Shown here piece after piece: positions 33,557 to 41,711 of a stretch of 41,762 bases of DNA. Made by a program: the position numbers and the translations under genes. This stretch comes from Sphaerochaeta sp. (GTDB lineage Bacteria; Spirochaetota; Spirochaetia; Sphaerochaetales; Sphaerochaetaceae): positions 1 to 41,762 of the forward strand of contig JAEINL010000032.1 in NCBI GenBank assembly GCA_016342655.1. The letters run 5' to 3'. Position 1 is the stretch's first letter. Each line of letters starts with the position of its first letter. The notes beneath the pieces were generated by a model, which saw only the letters and a list, made by a program, of their open reading frames with translations, searched no databases and was not told the origin of the DNA.

Positions 33557-34295
33557 CTAGAGTTTCCATCAGATTATTTGGAACGAACAGTTGCCATTCA
33601 GAATTATAGACAGAGACCTCAGATTTAATATCTTCATAAAAATATCTGACACTCTTACCAATAAGCGAAAGGCATTTGCTAAAGAATTTGTCAGATAGTT
33701 TCAAGCCTTTTTTAAAATGGGAAAGTATATACCCTGTTTTCTGAAATAGAAACTGGTTGTCATATACTGTAAGGTAAGCTAATAATTCAGATTCATTCAC
33801 CACAGTAATCATACTAAGACAGCGAAGCAACTCCTCAAGTCCTGTTGTTTTAGAAAAGTCTCGAATAGTATCAATAATAGTACGTTCCAGTACTGTAGCC
33901 CTTACCCCATGAGCATTGATAAGGCCCTGATTGCTATACGATTGCTTAAACTGATACCAATACCCATCATATTCAAATGATTTGAATCGTGATGAACTGG
34001 AAACGGTAATAGTAGTAAACACTTGATTTGCAAAACCATAATAGCTAAAAGCACTATGATGAGAAATATAACTATCTGCAGTAATTTGGCTTGCAATTTC
34101 ATAAGGAGAAGCAATACTGCTTCCAGTTTCCAGACTGATGGCCACATATAAGGAGCGCTTTACATGTTGTATCAAACCCTTTCTCTTCGAGTGATACAAT
34201 ACTGTCTCTGCCGTTTTGGTATTGCCACACAAATCGACAACCTGTGCATGAGAAAATACACGCCAAGCGATAAATTTGGTATAATACTCTATCAT
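33531..34295 (-). CDS. abiEi: AbiEi-type antitoxin/transcriptional regulator
   Basis: A 254-residue protein with the AbiEi layout. The N-terminal winged helix (residues about 1-55; AQVVDLCGNTKTAETVLYH, then LIQHVKRSLYVA) is followed by an antitoxin domain with SYISHHSAFSYYG and ERTIIDTIRDF. AbiEi proteins repress their own operon and protect against AbiEii. The ATG at 34295 has no ribosome-binding site; a promoter with its -10 box 6 bases upstream predicts a leaderless mRNA. It overlaps abiEii by 26 bases. Confidence 0.8.
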   Translation of the reverse strand: MIEYYTKFIAWRVFSHAQVVDLCGNTKTAETVLYHSKRKGLIQHVKRSLYVAISLETGSSIASPYEIASQITADSYISHHSAFSYYGFANQVFTTITVSSSSRFKSFEYDGYWYQFKQSYSNQGLINAHGVRATVLERTIIDTIRDFSKTTGLEELLRCLSMITVVNESELLAYLTVYDNQFLFQKTGYILSHFKKGLKLSDKFFSKCLSLIGKSVRYFYEDIKSEVSVYNSEWQLFVPNNLMETLDEGGDEFV

Positions 34296-34301
34296 ATTTT
34301 A

Positions 34302-34334
34302 ATAATAGCTCAATACACTTCATATTACAAGTGT
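34302..34334 (-). promoter_or_regulatory. abiE promoter with overlapping inverted repeat
   Basis: On the minus strand, TTGTAA (34325-34330) and TATTAT (34302-34307) are 17 bases apart, and the ATG follows 6 bases after the -10 box. ACACTT/AAGTGT (34315-34320, 34329-34334) form an inverted repeat over the -35 box, in the position of an AbiEi operator. Confidence 0.55.
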
Positions 34335-34433
34335 TCATCACATATAATAAAACTATTCAGTGATCTTACCTCTTCTCTGTTATCTGACAAATAAGAGCTA
34401 AAGCTGTCTAAGCATTGCAGTTCTTTACCAAAG

Positions 34434-34470
34434 ACCGAGGGCTGCCACACATAATGTAGCAGCCCTCGGT
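34434..34470 (-). terminator. Terminator downstream of the TRAP operon
   Basis: ACCGAGGGCTGC (34434-34445) and GCAGCCCTCGGT (34459-34470) form a perfect 12-bp stem. It lies 136 bases after the dctM-like stop and upstream of the AbiE genes. Only a short pyrimidine run (CTTT) follows on the minus strand. Confidence 0.6.
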
Positions 34471-34605
34471 TTATCTCATAATTCTACTTGGTTCTCTCAA
34501 GTCCCGTCTTTCCTGAGTTCTGTATTCTCCCAGGTTTTAGGCTTTTCTCTGATTAGGTATCCCTAGCAACATACTACAGGGATACCACTGTACCAGCCTC
34601 CCCCC

Positions 34606-35901
34606 TTACATCAATGAAGGAAGGAACATCGTCATCGGAGCCCAAAAAGAAACCAACATCAGCGTCATGAGCATCATGATCCAGAACGGCATGACAGCCT
34701 TCGTAGCCTTCTCTATGGATATCTTTCCTACCGAACATCCGACAAAGAGAGCCGATCCAACAGGAGGGGTGGTAAGACCTATGGCCAAGTTCAATATCAG
34801 CATGATACCAAACTGGATGGGATCCATTCCTAAATACCCGACCATCACAGGGAAGAGAATAGGTGTGGTGATGATGATAAGCGGCGCCATATCCATGATA
34901 CTTCCCAACACTAGGAGCATCACGTTGATCAGTAATATCAGCAGGACCCTATTGTCTGTAATCGAAAGCAGACCGGTGGTAACTGCCTGTGGAATACGGA
35001 GGAATGCCATCAGATAGCCGAAGGAACTAGCCGCAGCGATAAGACTCATCACCATCGCCAAGGTCTTCAGTGAATTACGCAAGATTGAATTCATCTGTCT
35101 GATAGGAATCTCACGGTAGACAAAGAAAGTGATGATGAAGGAGTAGACAGCGGCAACAGCTGCTGACTCAGTAGCTGTAAAAACGCCGGAAATGACTCCT
35201 CCCATAATGATGAGGATTGTGAAAAGCCCGAAGAATGCATCTCGAGCAAGCTTGAGGGTCTTCTTCCAGCCAAAGCCTTTCTGTTTGGGATAGTTGCGCT
35301 TGTAAGCGATGATGGCTGTGGGAATCATAAGCAATATGCCAAGTCCGACCCCAGGGATGAGTCCACCGAGGAAGAGTTTTCCAACAGAGACACCTCCACC
35401 GGCTGCCATAGCGAATATGATCATATTGTGGCTGGGAGGAATAAGAATCCCTTCACAGGCACTAGTGACGGTAACCGCCACAGCAAAATCTGAATCATAG
35501 CCATCCTCTACCATCATGGGAATAAGCATAGCCCCGATGGACGATACATCAGCAACAGCAGAGCCTGAGATGCCACCGAAGAACATGGAGGCAAGGATAT
35601 TTACCTGGGCAAGACCTCCACGCACCCGTCCGACGAGAGCATTAGCGAAGCCTACGAGCCTGCGTGATATTCCACCCTGGCTCATGATCTCACCTGAAAG
35701 AATAAAGAACGGGATGGCCAAGAGTGAGAAGGAGTTCACTCCGCTGACCAAGCGTTGCACAATGGACATCAGAGGAATGTTCAGAAATATTGCAGTGAGG
35801 ATTGAAGAGAGGAATAGGGAAAAGGTAATGGGGAACTTCATGACAAGCATGAAGACAAACGAACCGATTAGGATAAAGGAGCCCATACTAGCGTTCATCA
35901 T
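34606..35901 (-). CDS. dctM: TRAP transporter large permease (DctM-like)
   Basis: A 431-residue polytopic membrane protein of the DctM family, the transport subunit of tripartite ATP-independent periplasmic transporters. Hydrophobic segments cover nearly the whole protein. Conserved stretches include LAIPFFILSGEIMSQGG, the FFGGISGSAVADVSSIG segment near residue 115, and IPPSHNMIIFA. The start (ATGATG) overlaps the end of the dctQ-like gene by 4 bases. It should take up an organic acid with Na+, using the binding protein coded upstream. Confidence 0.93.
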   Translation of the reverse strand: MMNASMGSFILIGSFVFMLVMKFPITFSLFLSSILTAIFLNIPLMSIVQRLVSGVNSFSLLAIPFFILSGEIMSQGGISRRLVGFANALVGRVRGGLAQVNILASMFFGGISGSAVADVSSIGAMLIPMMVEDGYDSDFAVAVTVTSACEGILIPPSHNMIIFAMAAGGGVSVGKLFLGGLIPGVGLGILLMIPTAIIAYKRNYPKQKGFGWKKTLKLARDAFFGLFTILIIMGGVISGVFTATESAAVAAVYSFIITFFVYREIPIRQMNSILRNSLKTLAMVMSLIAAASSFGYLMAFLRIPQAVTTGLLSITDNRVLLILLINVMLLVLGSIMDMAPLIIITTPILFPVMVGYLGMDPIQFGIMLILNLAIGLTTPPVGSALFVGCSVGKISIEKATKAVMPFWIMMLMTLMLVSFWAPMTMFLPSLM

Positions 35902-36389
35902 TTGGCCTTACCTCCCTTGAAAGCACGGATGTCCTCATACAGGTGGATTATCGAATAGAGGACAATAAAAATACCAGAGACAGGAAGGACCAGATAGTTG
36001 ATCGAATTGGGTATATGGGTAGCAGGAAGAAAGGACCTAGCACCATTTAAGGTGAGTTTCCAACCATAAAAGATCATGATGCCACCAATGATGATAATCA
36101 GGACATCACGCAAACAATCCAGTGCTGTAAAAAAGGACTTGGGAAGTTTCTTGGGAAGGATGGCGACATTGATATGAAGGCTCTCCTTGACTCCAAGGGC
36201 CATGGCAATAAAGGTGAACCAAATAACAATAACGAGAGAGATCTCTTCTGACCAGTGGATTCCGGAACTGAATCCGTATCGCAACACGACATTGAGGAAT
36301 ACGAGGGCTACCATCGCAACCAACAATACCATGGCCAGTCTGAGAACCCATACAAATACGGAGTCAAGTATTTTTTTCAATTGCTCCAT
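35898..36389 (-). CDS. dctQ: TRAP transporter small permease (DctQ-like)
   Basis: A 163-residue protein with four transmembrane helices, as in DctQ. The conserved loop between helices 2 and 3 has WSEEISLVIVIWFTFIAMALG and KESLHINVAIL. It pairs with the DctM-like protein, whose gene it overlaps by 4 bases. AGGAGG lies 5 bases before the ATG. Confidence 0.9.
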   Translation of the reverse strand: MEQLKKILDSVFVWVLRLAMVLLVAMVALVFLNVVLRYGFSSGIHWSEEISLVIVIWFTFIAMALGVKESLHINVAILPKKLPKSFFTALDCLRDVLIIIIGGIMIFYGWKLTLNGARSFLPATHIPNSINYLVLPVSGIFIVLYSIIHLYEDIRAFKGGKAK

Positions 36390-36421
36390 GGGAACCTCCT
36401 AGTTGGGTTGTTTGCACAAAA

Positions 36422-36447
36422 GCGTGGGGTTCCGAAAAACCCCACGC
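36422..36447 (-). terminator. Hairpin between dctP and dctQ
   Basis: GCGTGGGGTT (36422-36431) and AACCCCACGC (36438-36447) form a perfect 10-bp stem, followed on the minus strand by TTTTG. It may terminate part of the transcripts after dctP so that the binding protein is made in excess. Confidence 0.6.
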
Positions 36448-36466
36448 CACGTACTACAAGAAGAGC

Positions 36467-37468
36467 TTATTTTACAGCTTTGATCTTAGCAACCCATTCT
36501 CTCTGAGCAGCATTGAGCTGGCTTTCGTAGAGGGGTGCCATTGCAGCGGCGAACTCAGCCTGATCATTGATCTTGTTGATCTTCGAACCGGCAGCGATAA
36601 CCTTAGCTTCTGACTTTTTCTCGTAGTCGGCCCATGCCTTGACCTGAATAGCCTGGCTTTCCTTAGCGGCTTTCTTGATGATAGCCTGGTCAGCAGCAGA
36701 AAGCTTGTCCATGGTGATCTTCGAAGCGATGATCATCTCAGGAACACGGGTATGCTCGTCGATAGAGTAGAACTTGGCAACCTCATAGTGTGAGGAAGAA
36801 TCATAGGAAGGCCAGTTGTTCTCAGCACCGTCGATAACGCCGGTCTGCAGAGCACTGTACACATCACCATAGGCCATGGGGGTAGGAACAGCACCGAGAG
36901 CCTGCACGAGACCCATCATCAGAGCTGATTCCTGAACACGGATTTTCATGCCCTTAAGGTCTGCAACAGTGTAGACAGGCTTCTTGGTATTGTAGAAGGA
37001 ACGTGCACCACTGTCGTAGTACACAAGACCTACAAAACCCTTCTCGCTCATGGAGTCAAGGAAGTACTGGCCGATCTCACCGTTGAGGACGCTCCACATG
37101 TGATTGGAGTCCCTATAGAGGTAGGGCATCTGCAATGCATTCAGCAGGGGCTGGAAGCTTGCCAAGGGGGAGATGGATACACGGGTAAAGTCGATACCGC
37201 CGAACTGGACCTGCTCGATGGCACTCTTCTCGTCAGCAAGCTGACCCTGGGGATAGACCTCGACCTTGATACGGCCATTGGTGTACTCGCCTACAAGACG
37301 GGCAAACTCTTCGTCACCTAGGACAGTAGGATACCCGATGGGCTGGTTATCAGCCAAACGAAGGACAACAGTCTTGGGAGCTGCGGCAGCACCCTCTTGG
37401 GAGCCCTGTGCGAACATGGGAGTAAGTAGCAAGGCTACCAACAATACGGACAATAGAACTTTTTTCAT
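36467..37468 (-). CDS. dctP: TRAP transporter solute-binding protein (DctP-like)
   Basis: A 333-residue exported DctP-family binding protein. The signal peptide (VLLSVLLVALLLTPMFA) is followed by QGSQEGAAAAP, the linker style seen in the BMP protein. The ligand region has the conserved Arg in KGMKIRVQES near residue 175 and the GVIDGAENNWPSY segment. These match C4-dicarboxylate/uronate-type DctP proteins; the ligand is not determined. AAGGAGG lies 6 bases before the ATG. It is the first gene of the leftward operon dctP-dctQ-dctM. Confidence 0.93.
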   Translation of the reverse strand: MKKVLLSVLLVALLLTPMFAQGSQEGAAAAPKTVVLRLADNQPIGYPTVLGDEEFARLVGEYTNGRIKVEVYPQGQLADEKSAIEQVQFGGIDFTRVSISPLASFQPLLNALQMPYLYRDSNHMWSVLNGEIGQYFLDSMSEKGFVGLVYYDSGARSFYNTKKPVYTVADLKGMKIRVQESALMMGLVQALGAVPTPMAYGDVYSALQTGVIDGAENNWPSYDSSSHYEVAKFYSIDEHTRVPEMIIASKITMDKLSAADQAIIKKAAKESQAIQVKAWADYEKKSEAKVIAAGSKINKINDQAEFAAAMAPLYESQLNAAQREWVAKIKAVK

Positions 37469-37860
37469 GAGTTCCTCCTTAAGGAATGAAATTTCTTAGT
37501 CTCTGTGTAGTATGAACCCATCATAAAAGCTAGAAAACGGTAAATATTGGAAAAATAGCACGTTTTTCTTCCTTTTGTGCTACCATAACCCACAGTATAT
37601 CTCTATAAATACGTTACTTTGAGTAAACTTACATCACCAAGAGACTTTATTCCGAAAAGAAACCATAAAATCTGCATAGGATATCCACTGCCTTTATACA
37701 GAGGAAAAGAAAAGACCTACTTTCTCCTTAGAAAGAAAAGTAAAGAATTATATCCCAAGACCTTTTGGGCCGATTTCACGTACTTCGTTACATAGCAAAT
37801 TGGAATAGGCTATCTTCAACAAACGTAAAACCGAAATTACAAGTGTCCACGCACAAAGAA
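37469..37860. other. Upstream region of the TRAP operon
   Basis: No gene is visible. The stretch is AT-rich and should contain the dctP promoter on the minus strand; CATACT and TATGAT near 37510-37530 are possible -10 boxes, but the -35 match is poor. Confidence 0.35.
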
Positions 37861-37906
37861 GCTGTTTTCAGCATAAAAGGTATTTCCCACCTACACTGAA
37901 AACAGC
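37861..37906 (-). terminator. Terminator-like hairpin after the cupin gene
   Basis: GCTGTTTTCAG (37861-37871) and CTGAAAACAGC (37896-37906) form a perfect 11-bp stem with a 24-base loop, 16 bases beyond the cupin stop. On the minus strand TTCTTTG follows. It probably ends the leftward ABC operon. Confidence 0.55.
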
Positions 37907-37922
37907 CCCGATCATTGTTTTA

Positions 37923-38291
37923 CTATTTTCTGATATTCAAGAGCTTTTTGACATCATCTTCAGACCCAGTAGGTATTACACAAATGAATACCAACGGTTC
38001 GCTTGCAGAATCATTAACCCATTGATGCTCTTCATTCGGAGAAACATACACAGAAGATTTTGGAAGCAATTGTATCGAGGATGTACGCCCTACTAGTCGT
38101 CCTTTTCCAGACAAAACAAACACTCCATGTTCATGGGCATGCGTTCCATAACTACTCTTTCCATGTGGCGGTATTGAAATCTCTCTGATCTCAAAGACAT
38201 TCGAACCTTCATCTCTATCAACCAACCATTTTACTTGATTCCCAGATCCAGTCATATTGATTGGGGCTTCTTCATATGTTCTTAATTCCAT
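37923..38291 (-). CDS. Small cupin-domain protein
   Basis: A 122-residue single-domain cupin. Motif 1 is GTHAHEHGVFVLSGKGRL (metal His, His, Glu and His pattern) and motif 2 is PNEEHQWVND. Such proteins bind a divalent metal and can be sugar isomerases, dioxygenases or binding proteins; I cannot choose. It is the last gene of the operon downstream of two RbsC-type permeases and follows the AhpD-like gene by 11 bases. Confidence 0.85.
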   Translation of the reverse strand: MELRTYEEAPINMTGSGNQVKWLVDRDEGSNVFEIREISIPPHGKSSYGTHAHEHGVFVLSGKGRLVGRTSSIQLLPKSSVYVSPNEEHQWVNDSASEPLVFICVIPTGSEDDVKKLLNIRK

Positions 38292-38302
38292 AATTGTACT
38301 AC

Positions 38303-38668
38303 CTAATTACCTACATTTTTCTCATCAAACTCATCCAATTCATGTAAATATTGAATGATTCTTAGAGACTCTGCAATTCCAGAGGTACCTTTCATTGCAA
38401 AAACTACAGATAAGACATCCTTTACCTCTTCAATTGTCGCCCCGGATTCCAAAGCACTAGTCAACTGAGCCAATATACACATTCGACAGCCAGTCCCAAG
38501 AGCAACAGCCAAAGCCAAAAGATATTTCATCTTTTTTTCTAAAGCACCATCTACATAGGTACAAGAAACAACAGCGTCCACTGTTGTCTTTAATTCTGGA
38601 TGTATAGAACCTAATAAATTATACAAATCTTTACGATCTGCATTTATCGATGTTTGATTTTCAACCAT
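38303..38668 (-). CDS. Carboxymuconolactone decarboxylase/AhpD-like protein
   Basis: A 121-residue helical protein of the CMD/AhpD family. The redox-type pair CRMC lies near residue 61 in GTGCRMCILAQ, within the family's usual helix. The His that commonly follows the pair is Gln here, so peroxidase activity as in AhpD is uncertain. An AAGGGGGGGG tract just before the ATG acts as the ribosome-binding site. The context is a carbohydrate ABC transporter operon. Confidence 0.8.
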   Translation of the reverse strand: MVENQTSINADRKDLYNLLGSIHPELKTTVDAVVSCTYVDGALEKKMKYLLALAVALGTGCRMCILAQLTSALESGATIEEVKDVLSVVFAMKGTSGIAESLRIIQYLHELDEFDEKNVGN

Positions 38669-38682
38669 ACCCCCCCCTTAGG

Positions 38683-38707
38683 AGCAACCCTGATGTACAG
38701 GGTTGCT
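38683..38707. terminator. Hairpin between operon genes
   Basis: AGCAACCCTG (38683-38692) and CAGGGTTGCT (38698-38707) form a perfect 10-bp stem with a 5-base loop, between the GATase1-like and AhpD-like genes. There is no T-run, so RNA stabilisation or attenuation is more likely than full termination. Confidence 0.5.
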
Positions 38708-38715
38708 TAGGAAAA

Positions 38716-39465
38716 CTACTTTTGAGCTAGATAACGCATTGTTTTCTCCCAGAAGAGTTTATTATTCTTCCAGTTAACAAAACCTTGACCCCAATGGGGT
38801 GCAATATCTGATGCGAAGGCAATTGTACGCCCTTTTCCATACTCATTAGCAACCATCATCGGGTCACCATTCCATTCAGCAATCACCTTCTTAGGATCAT
38901 TTGCTTTGAATCTGTTGTATCCAAGGAACAAGAGAGGTGAGTTCTCCCATTCTAGACCTTTGATAACTGGGTGTTCTACATCCACCGGATTGTAACGAAG
39001 TCCTTCGGGAACCTCTACACGATCATCATAAGGAGAAGCTGTAATATCCAGGATTTCCTCTAACTTTGAATCGTGATATTTTGCTTGCCCCATTTGTCCG
39101 CCATAGGACATCCAACCACCAACTGTCATCAGACCACCACCTTCCTGGACATATTGAGAAAGAAGTTCTAATCTGTTTGGTCCCATAGGAATCTTAAAAA
39201 TATCTGGATACATGAGTATTGTATCAGTCCCTACATCACTAATTATTATGACATCATACTTTTTCATTTCTTCAAGTGTCTGAGGAAAACATTTAGAAAT
39301 GTATGGGGTTGGCATATACTCAGGCTCAAACCCCTCAATTGATTCAAGGACATCCATGACAAAATGCCTTTCATCGAAAGCTTCCCCACTTGTCCAGGAA
39401 TTCATACCTTTAACATAGGTATGAGTAATTAGTGCATAATCGCCAGCGTACAAAATCTTTACCAT
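38716..39465 (-). CDS. GATase1-like (PF07090-type) protein
   Basis: A 249-residue protein of the putative glutamine-amidotransferase-like family related to ThuA-type folds. Typical segments are VKILYAGDYALI at the N-terminus, YDVIIISDVGTDT, QEGGGLMTVGGWMSYGG, YNPVDVEHPVIKGL, and GKGRTIAFASDIAPHWG at the C-terminus. No nucleophilic Cys is seen in the elbow position, so amidotransferase activity is doubtful. Relatives are often linked to sugar metabolism genes. AAGGAG lies 6 bases before the ATG, and the permease gene ends 18 bases upstream. Confidence 0.75.
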   Translation of the reverse strand: MVKILYAGDYALITHTYVKGMNSWTSGEAFDERHFVMDVLESIEGFEPEYMPTPYISKCFPQTLEEMKKYDVIIISDVGTDTILMYPDIFKIPMGPNRLELLSQYVQEGGGLMTVGGWMSYGGQMGQAKYHDSKLEEILDITASPYDDRVEVPEGLRYNPVDVEHPVIKGLEWENSPLLFLGYNRFKANDPKKVIAEWNGDPMMVANEYGKGRTIAFASDIAPHWGQGFVNWKNNKLFWEKTMRYLAQK

Positions 39466-39483
39466 CGTTTTCTCCTTAAGTGA

Positions 39484-40455
39484 TTAATATTTTTGTTTCC
39501 TATTTGAATAGAGTAAAATTGCAAGTATGAGAATGACTCCCTTAGCAATCTGCCCCCAATAGGATGAGATTCCAATAAGATTCAAAGCATTACTAATGAT
39601 CCCTAGCAAAGCAGCTCCAAATAATGTATTCAACAGATGGCCTTCACCACCTTCTAATGATGCGCCTCCAAGAATTACTGCTGCCACACAGTTGAACTCA
39701 ATGCCTTTTCCATACATGGGAGTAACTGTATTCATTCTTGATGTATCGATAATGGCTCCGATCGCTGCAAGTAAACCTGCTAAAACATACACGGTCAGTT
39801 CTACTCTCTTAATATTTATTCCAGCGACCTTACTTGCTTTCACATTACTGCCAATCGCATAAATCTCACGACCTAACTTTGTATAGCTAAGCATGAAACA
39901 GCCTAGTGCAAATAATAGAATGAGGATAATTACCGGAAAAGGGATTCCTAATACACTGCCCCTTCCTAAAAATAGAAATGACTGATTATTCAATTCACTA
40001 ACATTACTTCCCCCTGTCCAGAGCAAAATAAACCCTCGACCAATCGTCATAGTTGCTAGTGTCACAATAAAAGCGGGAACGGTAAAATTAATAATAAACA
40101 ACCCATTCACACAACCAATAACCATACCAAAAAGCATGCCTGATATAATCAATAGAGGTAAGGGCGTTCCCGTCTTAATTCCATTAGCAATGAAAACCCC
40201 AACTAGAGCCATCACACTTCCAACAGACAAATCTATACCACCAGTATAGATAACTAGTGTAGCCCCTATTGAGATAATTGATAGAACTGCTATCTGTCGA
40301 AGGACATTGATCAAATTACCCGTATCAAAGAAGTTTGGAGTTATGATACTAGCTAGGCAAAACACGATAATTAGTGGAATCACAATTTGATACTCTTTGG
40401 TGATGCTTCTATATAGAACAATGACTCTTTGTTTGAAGATGCTAGATTTTACCAT
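39484..40455 (-). CDS. Sugar ABC transporter permease (RbsC-type) 2
   Basis: A 323-residue polytopic permease of the BPD_transp_2 (RbsC) family. Typical segments are GGIDLSVGSVMAL after helix 3, GREIYAIGSNVKASKVAGINI in the coupling loop, and VILGGASLEGGEG near the C-terminus. GGGAG lies 6 bases before the ATG. It is a paralogue of the neighbouring permease; two such permeases behind one ATPase suggest a heteromeric channel. Confidence 0.92.
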   Translation of the reverse strand: MVKSSIFKQRVIVLYRSITKEYQIVIPLIIVFCLASIITPNFFDTGNLINVLRQIAVLSIISIGATLVIYTGGIDLSVGSVMALVGVFIANGIKTGTPLPLLIISGMLFGMVIGCVNGLFIINFTVPAFIVTLATMTIGRGFILLWTGGSNVSELNNQSFLFLGRGSVLGIPFPVIILILLFALGCFMLSYTKLGREIYAIGSNVKASKVAGINIKRVELTVYVLAGLLAAIGAIIDTSRMNTVTPMYGKGIEFNCVAAVILGGASLEGGEGHLLNTLFGAALLGIISNALNLIGISSYWGQIAKGVILILAILLYSNRKQKY

Positions 40456-40498
40456 TTTTAACTCCCACGTTACCTACATATCTTGTACTCATGCTCAC

Positions 40499-41440
40499 CT
40501 ATCTTCTATCACTATAAATCAATGTAGCAAAAAGAATTACTAATCCCTGAATAATATACTGCCAATAGGTGACAATGTTTAAATAGTTCATGCCATTTAT
40601 CAACAGCCCAAGGATCAACACTCCTAGAAAAGTATGGAGGACGGTCCCTTTCCCCCCTGAAAGAATTGCACCTCCTAAAATGACAGATGCAATACAATCA
40701 AGCTCTATTCCCTCTAAAGCGGTAGGTTGCCCCACTCCCAATCTGGAGCAAAGTATGACTCCCCCTAGTAGGGACATACAGGATGCGTATATATAAACCA
40801 TGACTTTTACCCGCACTACAGGGACTCCAGAGTGTCTACATACCTCTTCATCTCCACCTATAGCATAAACATACCTACCAAACTGTGTTTTATTAAGGAT
40901 AATGGCACTCACTAAATACGCAAGGATCATAATCAATACCATAACTGGTATTCCTAGGAATTTAGAGCGTCCGATAAAATCAATTATAGGATGTTCAAGG
41001 CCTTCCACGGTAAAACCACCTGTCACCAACATCAGAGCTCCTCTAATTATCGATAAGACAGCAAGTGTCGTTATTATTGGCGGTACTTTCCCTTTTGCAA
41101 TAATGATACCCACACACAATCCAATCACAACCGCTATCGATAGAAGTAGTAATACCAATCCTATAACAGAATCTATTTGAAGGAGAAACGATGCCATGAC
41201 AACACTAGATAGTGCTGCAATTGCTCCAACAGAAATATCTATCCCTCCTGATATGATGACAAACAGCGTACCAAGCGATAATATCCCAGTAATAGAAATT
41301 CGTTTTAGAATATTGATGAGGTTGGAAAACGTTAAAAACCTCTCTGTAAAGATTGAAAATACCAGAACTAAAATAAACAGGATGATATAAAGCCCATACT
41401 CTTTTATAAGGTCTTTAATTTTGATGTTTTTATGCTTCAT
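40499..41440 (-). CDS. Sugar ABC transporter permease (RbsC-type) 1
   Basis: A 313-residue RbsC-family permease. The segments correspond to those of the next permease: GGIDISVGAIAAL, GRYVYAIGGDEEVCRHSGV and VILGGAILSGGKG. I chose ATG 41440 because GGGAG lies 9 bases upstream; a TTG 9 bases further upstream is less likely. The start overlaps the end of the ATPase gene by 11 bases. Confidence 0.92.
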   Translation of the reverse strand: MKHKNIKIKDLIKEYGLYIILFILVLVFSIFTERFLTFSNLINILKRISITGILSLGTLFVIISGGIDISVGAIAALSSVVMASFLLQIDSVIGLVLLLLSIAVVIGLCVGIIIAKGKVPPIITTLAVLSIIRGALMLVTGGFTVEGLEHPIIDFIGRSKFLGIPVMVLIMILAYLVSAIILNKTQFGRYVYAIGGDEEVCRHSGVPVVRVKVMVYIYASCMSLLGGVILCSRLGVGQPTALEGIELDCIASVILGGAILSGGKGTVLHTFLGVLILGLLINGMNYLNIVTYWQYIIQGLVILFATLIYSDRR

Positions 41441-41711
41441 AGTTCTCAACTCCCAATAATGCTTTCATTACTTTTTCCTGGTTCTCCTCATTATTGATGA
41501 ATTCCCCTGTTTTCTTACCTTCAAACATTACAATGATTCTGTCTGATACTCCGAATATCTCAGGAAGCTCCGAAGAAACCATCACAACTGAAATCCCATC
41601 TTCAACAAGCCTAGAAATAATTCCATAAATCTCTCGCTTCGCATTAACATCAACTCCGCGAGTAGGTTCATCAAGTAAAATTATCGGTTCTTCCGCATTC
41701 TTGGTGGTCAA
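41430..41711 (-). pseudogene. 5'-truncated sugar ABC transporter ATP-binding protein
   Basis: The last 93 codons of an RbsA/MglA-type ATPase: Walker B IILLDEPTRGVDVNAK, the SSELPEIFGVSDRI segment and a GEFINNEEN-x-E tail. The preceding LSGGNQQ-type signature and everything before it are missing. In-frame sequence upstream is a short unrelated run (KINKITYL) after a TGA at 41733-41735. Homology thus stops abruptly at about 41711, inside the window. Either an insertion or rearrangement disrupted the gene, or the assembly ends in a repeat; an apparent TTG start at 41711 should not be trusted. Confidence 0.75.
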
